The notes beneath the pieces are model-generated. The model ran no database searches. It saw only the letters and a list, made by a program, of their open reading frames with translations, and was not told where the DNA came from. Positions 18,327 to 25,663 of a stretch of 64,000 bases of DNA are shown here, in pieces. This DNA is from Flavobacterium sp. (lineage in GTDB: Bacteria; Bacteroidota; Bacteroidia; Flavobacteriales; Flavobacteriaceae). Location: contig JAIPAM010000001.1 in the NCBI GenBank assembly GCA_021740105.1, forward strand, positions 594,119 to 658,118, in the 5' to 3' direction. Position 1 is the stretch's first letter; each line of letters starts with the position of its first letter. Position numbers and translations under genes: made by a program.

Positions 18327-19580
18327 TTAAATTTCGAATTTTTTTACCAACACACAAGCATTATGACCTCCAAAACCAAAGGTATTACTCATCAATACTT
18401 TTACGTCTCTTTTTTGCGCTTTATTGAAGGTGAAATTCAATTTTGAATCGATTCCTTCGTCGTCAGTAATGTGATTAATTGTAGGAGGAACAATTCCGTG
18501 TTTAATAGACAGTATTGCGGAAATAGTTTCTACGACACCAGCTGCTCCCAATAAATGGCCTGTCATTGATTTTGTTGAATTCAAATTCATGGTATAGGCA
18601 TGCTCACCAAAAACATGAAGAATGGCTTTACTTTCAGCAATATCACCTAGCGGAGTTGAAGTTCCGTGCATGTTTACACCATCAACATCCGTTGGTTTTA
18701 ATCCGGCGTCTCTCAAGCAGTTAATCATAACATTTTTAGCTCCCAATCCATCAGGGTGTGGTGCCGTAATGTGATGTGCATCTGCCGACATTCCGCCTCC
18801 GCCAATTTCACAATATATAGTTGCTCCACGAGCAATAGCATGTTCGTATTCTTCCAAAATTAAGGCTCCGGCACCTTCACCTAAAACAAACCCATCACGA
18901 TCTTTGTCCATTGGACGGGATGCTGTTTTTGGATCATCATTTCTAGTTGATAAGGCGTGCATCGCGTTAAAACCACCAATTCCAGCTATACTAACGGCAG
19001 CTTCAGAACCACCAGTTATTATAGCATCAGCATGACCTAACCGGATGTAATTGAAAGCGTCGATAATTGCATTTGTAGAAGAGGCACATGCAGAAACAGT
19101 TGCAAAATTGGGCCCTCTGAAACCATACTTAATAGAAATATGACCACAGGCAATATCAGAAATCATTTTAGGAATAAAAAACGGATTGAATCTTGGAGTT
19201 CCATCGCCTTTGGCAAATTCTAACATTTCAATTTGAAAAGTTTCTAATCCCCCAATTCCTGAACCCCAAATGACACCCACTCGATCTTTATCTAAATTTT
19301 CTAAATCAAAGTTGGCATCTTTAACTGCTTCATCAGCTGCAACTACAGCATATTGAGTGTATCGGTCCATTTTACGAGCTTCTTTTCTGTCGATAAAATC
19401 TTCAACATTAAAGTTTTTCAACTCGCAAGCAAATTGCGTTTTGAATTTTGAAGCGTCAAAATAGGTTATGGGTGCAGCACCACTAACTCCGTTTATTAAA
19501 CCGTTCCAATATTCTTCAACTGTATTTCCAATAGGAGTAAGTGCTCCTAATCCTGTTACTACAACTCGCCTTAATTCCAT
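18327..19580 (-). CDS. fabF: Beta-ketoacyl-ACP synthase II
   Basis: FabF condenses acyl-ACP with malonyl-ACP during fatty-acid elongation. The Cys-His-His triad is Cys165 (VSACASSTNAI), His305 (NMHGTSTPLGD) and His342 (SMTGHLLGAAG). The C-terminal FGFGGHNACVL loop is intact, and the 417-residue length is normal. acpP, encoding its carrier partner, is upstream. Between them lie a terminator-like hairpin (19714-19742) and a second hairpin with a U-run ending about 20 bases before this start (19609-19658), so fabF expression may be partly uncoupled from acpP. Confidence 0.98.
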   Translation of the reverse strand: MELRRVVVTGLGALTPIGNTVEEYWNGLINGVSGAAPITYFDASKFKTQFACELKNFNVEDFIDRKEARKMDRYTQYAVVAADEAVKDANFDLENLDKDRVGVIWGSGIGGLETFQIEMLEFAKGDGTPRFNPFFIPKMISDIACGHISIKYGFRGPNFATVSACASSTNAIIDAFNYIRLGHADAIITGGSEAAVSIAGIGGFNAMHALSTRNDDPKTASRPMDKDRDGFVLGEGAGALILEEYEHAIARGATIYCEIGGGGMSADAHHITAPHPDGLGAKNVMINCLRDAGLKPTDVDGVNMHGTSTPLGDIAESKAILHVFGEHAYTMNLNSTKSMTGHLLGAAGVVETISAILSIKHGIVPPTINHITDDEGIDSKLNFTFNKAQKRDVKVLMSNTFGFGGHNACVLVKKFEI

Positions 19581-19600
19581 AGTATAATTATAGTTATGAA

Positions 19601-19658
19601 TTAAAAAAAATACCTATGCTTTCTTCTATGTATAAATCATAAAAAAGACATAGGTATT
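19601..19658 (-). promoter_or_regulatory. Terminator-like hairpin in the fabF leader, possible attenuator
   Basis: On the minus strand AATACCTATG (19649-19658) pairs perfectly with CATAGGTATT (19609-19618) across a 30-base loop. An eight-T run follows, ending about 20 bases before the fabF ATG. A stem with a U-run directly upstream of a gene could cause premature termination or protect the mRNA end. The loop is long, which weakens the terminator reading. Confidence 0.5.
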
Positions 19659-19704
19659 ACAATAATATTATTTTGGATTGAACAAACAATCTGAATTTTT
19701 AATT

Positions 19705-19742
19705 AAAACAAAAACACCCGAAATGGATTAGATTACGGGTGT
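19705..19742 (-). terminator. Terminator or attenuator downstream of acpP
   Basis: ACACCCG (19736-19742 on the minus strand) pairs with CGGGTGT (19714-19720); a T-rich run TTTTTGTTTT follows. It begins a few bases after the acpP stop. It would make acpP mRNA more abundant than the acpP-fabF read-through, fitting the high demand for carrier protein. Confidence 0.75.
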
Positions 19743-19748
19743 AATTTT

Positions 19749-19985
19749 TTATTTTTTAGCTTCTTCAATGTAAGAAATAGCTTGACCTACCGTAGCAATG
19801 TTTTCTGCTTGATCGTCCGGGATCTGAATATCGAATTCTTTTTCAAATTCCATAATTAGCTCAACTGTATCTAAAGAATCTGCTCCTAAATCATTAGTGA
19901 AGCTTGCTTCGGTTACAACTTCGTTTTCGTCAACGCCTAATTTGTCTACGATAATCGCTTTTACTCTTGATGCAATGTCTGACAT
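19749..19985 (-). CDS. acpP: Acyl carrier protein
   Basis: This 78-residue acidic protein carries growing acyl chains on a 4'-phosphopantetheine arm attached to Ser37 in [18 protein letters not shown]. Length, charge and the DSLD motif are diagnostic. It is the first gene of the fatty-acid cluster, and a terminator directly after it would allow high expression. A TATTTTTG box on the same strand at 20015-20022 gives a leader of roughly 25-30 bases. Confidence 0.98.
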   Translation of the reverse strand: MSDIASRVKAIIVDKLGVDENEVVTEASFTNDLGADSLDTVELIMEFEKEFDIQIPDDQAENIATVGQAISYIEEAKK

Positions 19986-20014
19986 AATCTTTGATTTTAA
20001 AATTTAATTGATGG

Positions 20015-20043
20015 CAAAAATAAAAAACTTTATTTTAATTCCA
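20015..20043 (-). promoter_or_regulatory. Predicted acpP promoter
   Basis: On the minus strand TATTTTTG (20015-20022) matches TANNTTTG. TGG at 20041-20043 is 18 bases upstream, a near match to the -33 TTG. Confidence 0.5.
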
Positions 20044-20157
20044 CGCATTAGTTAATAAATAAGGGGCGAAATTAAAAAAATAATTTAACAAAGACACTAA
20101 TTTTCTATTATTTATCGTTTTTTATTCTTTTTTTTGTGTCAAATTAAACAGTACAAC

Positions 20158-20721
20158 ATGAAAAAAATAGTGATTTTTGCTTCTGGTTCGGGGACAAATG
20201 CCCAAAACATTGTACTTCACTTTACTAACTCCTCAAAAGCATATCAATTTCATATTTTTTCGAATAATGCCAATGCAAGAGTTCTAGAAAAAGCTCAAAA
20301 TTTAGCTGTTCCAACAAAAATTATCTCTAAAGTCGATTTAAATTCGGATGTTTTACTTAATTATTTATTGGAGATTCAACCTGATTTAATCATTTTAGCT
20401 GGGTTTTTATTAAAATTCCCAAGCAATTGCATCGAAGCATTTCCAAATAAAATTATAAACATTCATCCCGCTCTTTTGCCAAAATATGGAGGAAAAGGAA
20501 TGTATGGAATGAATGTTCACCGCGCTGTAGTTGAAAATAAAGAAGCAGAAACAGGAATTACCATTCATTATGTAAATGAAAACTACGATGAAGGAAATAT
20601 CATTTTTCAAACAAGTGTTTCATTGTCTGGAGATGAAACCCCAGATGATGTTGCTAGTAAAATTCACGAACTTGAACAAACCCACTTTCCATTAATTATC
20701 GATAAAATCTTAAATCAATAA
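20158..20721 (+). CDS. purN: Phosphoribosylglycinamide formyltransferase
   Basis: PurN adds the formyl group from 10-formyl-THF to GAR, the third step of purine synthesis. The 187-residue protein begins MKKIVIFASGSGTNAQN (phosphate-binding GSGTN). It has INIHPALLP, carrying the catalytic Asn-x-His pair, HRAVVENKEAETGITIHYV, and the catalytic Asp in NYDEGNIIF. The frame is open from 20134, but the ATG at 20158 fits the family N-terminus and is used here. rnhA follows after 13 bases. purF, another purine-synthesis gene, lies 1.6 kb downstream. Confidence 0.97.
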   Translation: MKKIVIFASGSGTNAQNIVLHFTNSSKAYQFHIFSNNANARVLEKAQNLAVPTKIISKVDLNSDVLLNYLLEIQPDLIILAGFLLKFPSNCIEAFPNKIINIHPALLPKYGGKGMYGMNVHRAVVENKEAETGITIHYVNENYDEGNIIFQTSVSLSGDETPDDVASKIHELEQTHFPLIIDKILNQ

Positions 20722-20734
20722 TCTAAAATTCTAA

Positions 20735-21214
20735 ATGGAACACCAAGTACATATTTACACCGATGGCGCCGCAAAAGGCAATCCAGGCCCAGGAGGTTAT
20801 GGTATTGTCATGGAATGGGTTGGAAAACCTTACCATAAGGAATTTTTCGAAGGATTTAGGCATACTACTAATAATAGAATGGAATTGCTAGCGGTGATTG
20901 TTGGATTAGAAAAGTTAAAAACGGAAAATACGAAAGTCTTAGTAGTTTCAGATTCTAAATATGTAGTGGATTCTGTTTTGAAGAAATGGGTTTTTGGATG
21001 GGAAAAAAAAGGATATTTAGGGAAGAAAAACCCAGATTTGTGGAAACGATTTCTAGTGGTATTTCGAAAACACCAAGTCGATTTTAAATGGATCAAAGGG
21101 CATAATAATCATCCTCAAAATGAACGTTGCGATGAATTGGCTGTAATGGCATCCATGCAAAATACACTTTATGTAGATGCTTTTTACGAAAAAGAATCCG
21201 AGAAACTTTTCTAA
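20735..21214 (+). CDS. rnhA: Ribonuclease HI
   Basis: RNase HI removes RNA from RNA-DNA hybrids such as R-loops and primers. The 159-residue protein has the four acidic catalytic residues Asp10 (YTDGAAKGNPGPGG), Glu50 (NNRMELLAV), Asp73 (VVSDSKYVV) and Asp133 (NERCDELAV), plus His123 in KGHNNHPQNE. This is the E. coli-like type without an N-terminal hybrid-binding domain. It follows purN by 13 bases. The 92-base gap to the sugar kinase contains that gene's promoter and leader hairpin. Confidence 0.97.
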   Translation: MEHQVHIYTDGAAKGNPGPGGYGIVMEWVGKPYHKEFFEGFRHTTNNRMELLAVIVGLEKLKTENTKVLVVSDSKYVVDSVLKKWVFGWEKKGYLGKKNPDLWKRFLVVFRKHQVDFKWIKGHNNHPQNERCDELAVMASMQNTLYVDAFYEKESEKLF

Positions 21215-21232
21215 ATATTGTGACTAACTCGC

Positions 21233-21264
21233 TTTGCAACTCTGCAACAAAAAACTTATCTTTG
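21233..21264 (+). promoter_or_regulatory. Predicted promoter of the PfkB kinase gene
   Basis: TTTG at 21233-21236 and TATCTTTG at 21257-21264 match both Bacteroidota promoter elements with a 20-base spacer, one more than usual. Confidence 0.65.
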
Positions 21265-21275
21265 CCCCTTAATTT

Positions 21276-21293
21276 GAGATTATTTTTAATCTC
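21276..21293 (+). promoter_or_regulatory. Perfect hairpin in the PfkB kinase leader
   Basis: GAGATTA and TAATCTC form a 7-bp stem with a TTTT loop, 13 bases before the ATG and about 8 bases after the likely transcription start. It could be an operator or an RNA structure affecting translation; there is no U-run after it, so it is not a terminator. Confidence 0.45.
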
Positions 21294-21306
21294 GTAATGA
21301 CAAAAT

Positions 21307-22233
21307 ATGAATAAATTATTGATTGTTGGGACAGTTGCTTTCGATGCTATTGAAACCCCATTTGGGAAAACAGATAAAATTTTAGGCGGAGCGGGAACTT
21401 ATATAGGGCTTTCTGCTTCTCATTTTAACCTGCAATCTGCTATAGTTTCAGTTGTTGGTGACGATTTTCCTCAAGAATATTTAAATTTATTATCGGATAG
21501 AAACATCGACATTTCAGGACTTGAAGTAGTTAAAGGCGGAAAAACCTTCTTTTGGAGCGGTCGTTATCACAACGATTTAAATTCAAGAGACACACTAGAC
21601 ACTCAGTTAAATGTTTTGGCTGATTTCCAACCAAAAGTCCCTCAGAATTTTAAAAATGCTGACGTAGTAATGTTAGGAAATTTGCACCCATTAGTTCAAA
21701 GCAGTGTTTTAGACCAAATGGAAGTGAAACCTAAATTGGTTGTTTTAGACACGATGAATTTTTGGATGGATTGCGCCTTGGATGAATTACTAAGCGTAAT
21801 TAAAAGAGTGGATGTGATTACTATTAACGATGAAGAAGCACGCCAATTGTCAGGAGAATATTCTTTGGTGAAAGCAGCAGCAAAAATTCATACCATGGGA
21901 CCTAAATATGTGGTAATTAAAAAAGGAGAACACGGAGCACTTTTATTTCATAATAAAGAGGTATTCTTTGCGCCAGCATTACCATTAGAAGAAGTTTTTG
22001 ACCCTACAGGAGCAGGAGATACATTTGCTGGAGGATTCGCAGGATTTATTACACAAAGTGAAAATGCGACTTTTGAGAATATGAAAAGCGCAATTATATA
22101 CGGTTCCAATTTAGCTTCATTTTGTGTAGAGAAATTTGGAACAGAAAGAATGGTGGGGCTAAAAAGCGATGAGGTGAATGCCAGATTACAACAATTCAAA
22201 TCATTAACACAATTTGATATAGAAATACAATAA
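21307..22233 (+). CDS. PfkB-family carbohydrate kinase
   Basis: This 308-residue kinase has the PfkB signature DPTGAGDTFAGGFAGF, containing the catalytic Asp and anion hole, near residue 235. The N-terminal GGAGTYIGLSASHF is the sugar-binding side. The family phosphorylates ribose, fructose, adenosine and related substrates; the specific substrate cannot be told from the sequence. It has its own promoter and leader hairpin and is followed by a terminator, so it is probably a single-gene unit between rnhA and purF. A nucleoside or ribose role would suit the purine-gene neighbours but is inference. Confidence 0.9.
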   Translation: MNKLLIVGTVAFDAIETPFGKTDKILGGAGTYIGLSASHFNLQSAIVSVVGDDFPQEYLNLLSDRNIDISGLEVVKGGKTFFWSGRYHNDLNSRDTLDTQLNVLADFQPKVPQNFKNADVVMLGNLHPLVQSSVLDQMEVKPKLVVLDTMNFWMDCALDELLSVIKRVDVITINDEEARQLSGEYSLVKAAAKIHTMGPKYVVIKKGEHGALLFHNKEVFFAPALPLEEVFDPTGAGDTFAGGFAGFITQSENATFENMKSAIIYGSNLASFCVEKFGTERMVGLKSDEVNARLQQFKSLTQFDIEIQ

Positions 22234-22239
22234 ATTTAT

Positions 22240-22264
22240 GCCTCGAAATTTCGGGGCTTTTTTT
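22240..22264 (+). terminator. Rho-independent terminator after the PfkB kinase gene
   Basis: GCCTCGAAA (22240-22248) pairs with TTTCGGGGC (22249-22257) with one G-U wobble, followed by seven T. The innermost bases would open to form the loop. Confidence 0.88.
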
Positions 22265-22298
22265 ATTTTTACCTAACTACAATACAACAACAACTACA

Positions 22299-24197
22299 AT
22301 GAGCGACGCATTACAACACGAATGTGGAATAGCATTTTTAAGACTTTTAAAACCGCTTGAATTTTACAAGGAGAAATACGGGACTGCTTTTTATGGCATT
22401 CAAAAAATGTATCTCCTAATGGAAAAACAGCACAATCGTGGACAAGATGGCGCTGGATTTGCAAGCATAAAATTAGACATGGAACCTGGTGAAAGATACA
22501 TCAGTAGGGTTCGATCGAATGATCCTCAGGCTATTCAAGATGTTTTTTCGCAAATCAATGATCGTGTTAACGATGAAATGGCATCCCATCCAGAATATAC
22601 CGATAATGTAGTACTACAAAAAAAACATATTCCCTATATTGGAGAAGTATTTTTAGGACATGTTCGCTACGGGACTTTTGGAAAAAACAGCATCGAAAGT
22701 GTTCACCCCTTTTTACGTCAAAATAATTGGATGCATCGTAACTTAATTGTAGCGGGAAATTTCAACATGACCAATGTTAAGGAGCTTTTTTCTAGCTTAA
22801 TTGAATTGGGACAACACCCAAAAGAGATGGCCGATACCGTAACAATTATGGAAAAAATTGGACACTTTCTGGATGATGAAGTAACCGATTTGTACTTAGA
22901 ATGTAAAAATAATGGATTGACTAAAAGAGAAGCGTCACCCGTAATTGCTGAAAAATTAGAAATTTCAAAAATCCTTCGTCGTGCCTCTAAAGGCTGGGAT
23001 GGGGGTTATGCAATGGCCGGATTATTAGGTCACGGAGACGCATTTGTATTTAGAGATCCAGCCGGAATTCGCCCTGCTTATTATTACCAAGACGATGAAA
23101 TTGTGGTCGTTGCTTCAGAGCGCCCCGTAATTCAAACGGTTTTTAATGTTGATTTTGAAAAAGTACAAGAATTGACGCCGGGAAGCGCCTTGATTATCAA
23201 AAAAAATGGGAAAGTAACCGAAGAAGAAATTATTGTTCCAACAGTAAAAAAAGCCTGTTCATTTGAGAGAATTTATTTCTCAAGAGGCAGCGATGCCGAA
23301 ATATACCAAGAGCGTAAAAACCTTGGAAAATTAATTTTACCAGCCGTTTTAGAAGCAATCGATAGTGATACCGATAACACTGTTTTTTCTTATATACCAA
23401 ATACTGCCGAAACTTCTTTTTACGGAATTGTAGAAGCGGCTCAGGATTTTTTAAATCAAAGGAAAAATAATTTCATTCTAGAAAACAGAAATACGCTAAC
23501 AAAAGAGAGCCTGCAAGAATTACTTTCAGTAAAAATTAGAACAGAGAAAGTTGCTATTAAAGACGCGAAACTTAGAACTTTTATTACTGAAGACAGCAGT
23601 CGAAATGATTTGGTAGCTCATATTTATGACGTTACTTACGGGGTGATAAAACCAACAGACAATCTAGTAATTATTGATGATAGTATCGTTCGAGGAACCA
23701 CCTTAAAGCTGAGTATTATCAAAATGATGGACCGTCTAAACCCAAAAAGCATTGTGGTAGTTTCTGCGGCACCGCAAATTAGATATCCTGATTGTTACGG
23801 AATTGACATGGCAAAATTAGAAGGGCTAATTGCTTTTCAAGCGGCATTAGAATTACTAAAAGAAAGAAATTTATACGGAATTGTGGATTCAGTTTATGAG
23901 AAATGCAAAGCACAGGAAAATTTGAATGACAGCGAAGTAGTAAATTTTGTTACTGAAATTTATGCGCCATTTAAACCGCAAGAAATTTCAGATAAAATTG
24001 CTGAAATGCTAAAAGATGCTTCTGTAAAAGCCGACGTTAAAATTATTTTCCAAACGGTTGAAAACCTACACATCGCCTGTCCAAAAAACCTTGGTGATTG
24101 GTATTTCACTGGTGATTATCCTACGCCTGGCGGAAACCGAGTGGTAAATCGCGCCTTTATGAATTTCTATGAAGGCAAAGACGCAAGAGCATATTAA
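22299..24197 (+). CDS. purF: Amidophosphoribosyltransferase
   Basis: PurF makes phosphoribosylamine from PRPP and glutamine, the first step of purine synthesis. The glutaminase nucleophile is Cys9, exposed by removal of a short propeptide (MSDALQHE). HVRYGTFGK and AGNFNMTN are class-II glutaminase signatures, and IIDDSIVRGTTL (458-469) is the PRPP-binding loop. At 632 residues it is about 125 longer than the E. coli enzyme, with inserted segments in both halves; I believe long forms are usual in Bacteroidota. It lies between two terminators and is likely monocistronic. Confidence 0.95.
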   Translation: MSDALQHECGIAFLRLLKPLEFYKEKYGTAFYGIQKMYLLMEKQHNRGQDGAGFASIKLDMEPGERYISRVRSNDPQAIQDVFSQINDRVNDEMASHPEYTDNVVLQKKHIPYIGEVFLGHVRYGTFGKNSIESVHPFLRQNNWMHRNLIVAGNFNMTNVKELFSSLIELGQHPKEMADTVTIMEKIGHFLDDEVTDLYLECKNNGLTKREASPVIAEKLEISKILRRASKGWDGGYAMAGLLGHGDAFVFRDPAGIRPAYYYQDDEIVVVASERPVIQTVFNVDFEKVQELTPGSALIIKKNGKVTEEEIIVPTVKKACSFERIYFSRGSDAEIYQERKNLGKLILPAVLEAIDSDTDNTVFSYIPNTAETSFYGIVEAAQDFLNQRKNNFILENRNTLTKESLQELLSVKIRTEKVAIKDAKLRTFITEDSSRNDLVAHIYDVTYGVIKPTDNLVIIDDSIVRGTTLKLSIIKMMDRLNPKSIVVVSAAPQIRYPDCYGIDMAKLEGLIAFQAALELLKERNLYGIVDSVYEKCKAQENLNDSEVVNFVTEIYAPFKPQEISDKIAEMLKDASVKADVKIIFQTVENLHIACPKNLGDWYFTGDYPTPGGNRVVNRAFMNFYEGKDARAY

Positions 24198-24214
24198 TAC
24201 AATTTTCAGAAATA

Positions 24215-24246
24215 AAAAAAAGGGCTAAATAATAGCCCTTTTTTAT
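24215..24246. terminator. Bidirectional terminator between purF and the superoxide dismutase gene
   Basis: GGGCTA (24222-24227) and TAGCCC (24233-24238) form a perfect stem with a 5-base loop, flanked by an A-run and a T-run, between convergent genes. Confidence 0.9.
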
Positions 24247-24261
24247 TTTATGTCAGAAATA

Positions 24262-24870
24262 TTATTTCTCTAATGCATATCTTCTTGAAACTTCTACCCA
24301 GTTAATTACATTGAAAAAAGCTTCAATATAATCCGGTCTTCTGTTTTGATAGTTCAAATAATAAGCATGTTCCCAAACGTCCATTCCTAAAATTGGGGTT
24401 CCACCGCAACCCACGCCAGGCATCAGCGTATTGTCTTGATTTGGAGTTCCGCAAACGTCTAATTTTCCCCCTTTGTGAACGCAAAGCCAAGCCCATCCCG
24501 AACCAAATTGAGTAGCACCCGCTTTAGCAAATTTAGCTTTAAACTCTTCAAAAGTTCCAAATGCACTTTCGATTGCAGCTAATAAATCGCCAGTTGGGAG
24601 TCCGCCGCCATTCGGAGACATCACTGTCCAAAACAAATTATGATTGTAAAAACCACCGCCATTATTACGAACAGCACCGTTTTGCATATCAAGATTGATT
24701 AAAATATTTTCAATTGTTTTTCCCTCCATATCGGTCCCAGCAATTGCTGCGTTCAAATTGGTAGTGTAAGCATTATGATGTTTCGAATGGTGAATTTCCA
24801 TCGTGCGAGCATCAATATGAGGTTCCAAAGCGTCATACGCGTAAGGTAATTGTGGTAATTCAAATGCCAT
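24262..24870 (-). CDS. Superoxide dismutase, Mn/Fe family
   Basis: The enzyme dismutates superoxide to peroxide and oxygen. The four metal ligands are His27, His77 (YNHNLFW), Asp164 and His168 ([14 protein letters not shown]). GGGFYNH and Gln145 in GTPNQDN are positions usually associated with the Mn class, while many Bacteroidota enzymes are cambialistic, so metal choice is open. No signal peptide is present, so it is cytoplasmic. The 202-residue length is normal. A TATTTTTG box lies about 35 bases upstream. Confidence 0.96.
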   Translation of the reverse strand: MAFELPQLPYAYDALEPHIDARTMEIHHSKHHNAYTTNLNAAIAGTDMEGKTIENILINLDMQNGAVRNNGGGFYNHNLFWTVMSPNGGGLPTGDLLAAIESAFGTFEEFKAKFAKAGATQFGSGWAWLCVHKGGKLDVCGTPNQDNTLMPGVGCGGTPILGMDVWEHAYYLNYQNRRPDYIEAFFNVINWVEVSRRYALEK

Positions 24871-24903
24871 AATAGTATAGTTTTACGTTAAAAATATTAA
24901 TTT

Positions 24904-24911
24904 CAAAAATA
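24904..24911 (-). promoter_or_regulatory. Predicted -7 box of the superoxide dismutase gene
   Basis: TATTTTTG on the minus strand matches TANNTTTG, 33 bases before the ATG. No good -33 element is visible. Confidence 0.45.
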
Positions 24912-25003
24912 AACAATTAACTTTGGAAATGAAAATTCTAATTTGTTATTTTCTATCAAATTAATTTATAGTGCAATTGCCATTGTAAGAATGGAGTGAT
25001 TCG

Positions 25004-25083
25004 GAGCTTATTCCTGCTTTCATTCCTATCCACGCTAAAAAGCGTGGGATTTTCCCTTCAATCAGGGCTAGGGTAGTTGGGGA
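25004..25083. repeat. Dispersed intergenic hairpin repeat, copy C
   Basis: CCACGCT (25030-25036), an AAAA loop and AGCGTGG (25041-25047) form a perfect hairpin. It is followed by GGATTTT and CAATCAGGGCTAGGG and preceded by GGAGCTTATTCCTGCT. The core ATCCACRCT-AAAA-AGYGTGGGATTT is shared with the copy at 50266-50290. The flanks resemble a short intergenic repeat I remember from other flavobacterial genomes. Confidence 0.55.
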
Positions 25084-25141
25084 ATAATTACATTTAGATT
25101 TTTATAATTTCGTTTTTTCTAAAACTAAAGAAGCAATACCA

Positions 25142-25663
25142 ATGTCATTTAACATCCAGCCAAATAATTTAAAATCAGATTTAATTTTTCTAAAGCCATT
25201 GCAAGAAACGGATTTTGATAAGCTATTCGAAATTGCTTCCGACCCTATACTATGGGAACAACATCCCAATAAATTTAGATATAAAAAAGAAGAATTTACT
25301 ACTTTTTTTAAAGGAGCAATTCTTTCTAAAGGCGCTTTTATTGTTTTTGATGCCATGACAAATGAAGTTGTTGGATGCAGTCGTTATTATGATTACAACC
25401 ATGAAGAAAACACTATTTTAATAGGATATACTTTTATCGGGAGAAAATATTGGGGCAAAGGATACAATGAATCACTAAAAAATACAATGGCCAATTATAT
25501 TTTCCAATATGTTTCGAGCATCTACTTTCATGTAGGAAATCAAAATTTTCGTTCTCAAAAAGCAATCGAGAAATTTGGCGCTCAAAAAGTTGGAGAAAAA
25601 GAAGTAGAATACTACGGGGAAACTTCAAAATTGAATTACATTTATAAAATCAATAAAATCTAA
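25142..25663 (+). CDS. GNAT-family N-acetyltransferase
   Basis: The 173 residues have the RimJ/RimL-like GNAT layout: LIFLKPLQETDFDKLFEIA at the N-terminus, a central beta-strand segment ENTILIGYTFIGRKYWGKGYNESLK carrying the acetyl-CoA loop (R/Q-x-x-G-x-G/A form), and VGNQNFRSQKAIEKFGAQKVGE, the typical N-x-x-S-x-x-x-x-E-K-x-G motif. The acceptor substrate is unknown. The stop codon directly abuts the ATG of the AddA-like gene, so they are co-transcribed, though no functional link is obvious. Confidence 0.9.
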   Translation: MSFNIQPNNLKSDLIFLKPLQETDFDKLFEIASDPILWEQHPNKFRYKKEEFTTFFKGAILSKGAFIVFDAMTNEVVGCSRYYDYNHEENTILIGYTFIGRKYWGKGYNESLKNTMANYIFQYVSSIYFHVGNQNFRSQKAIEKFGAQKVGEKEVEYYGETSKLNYIYKINKI

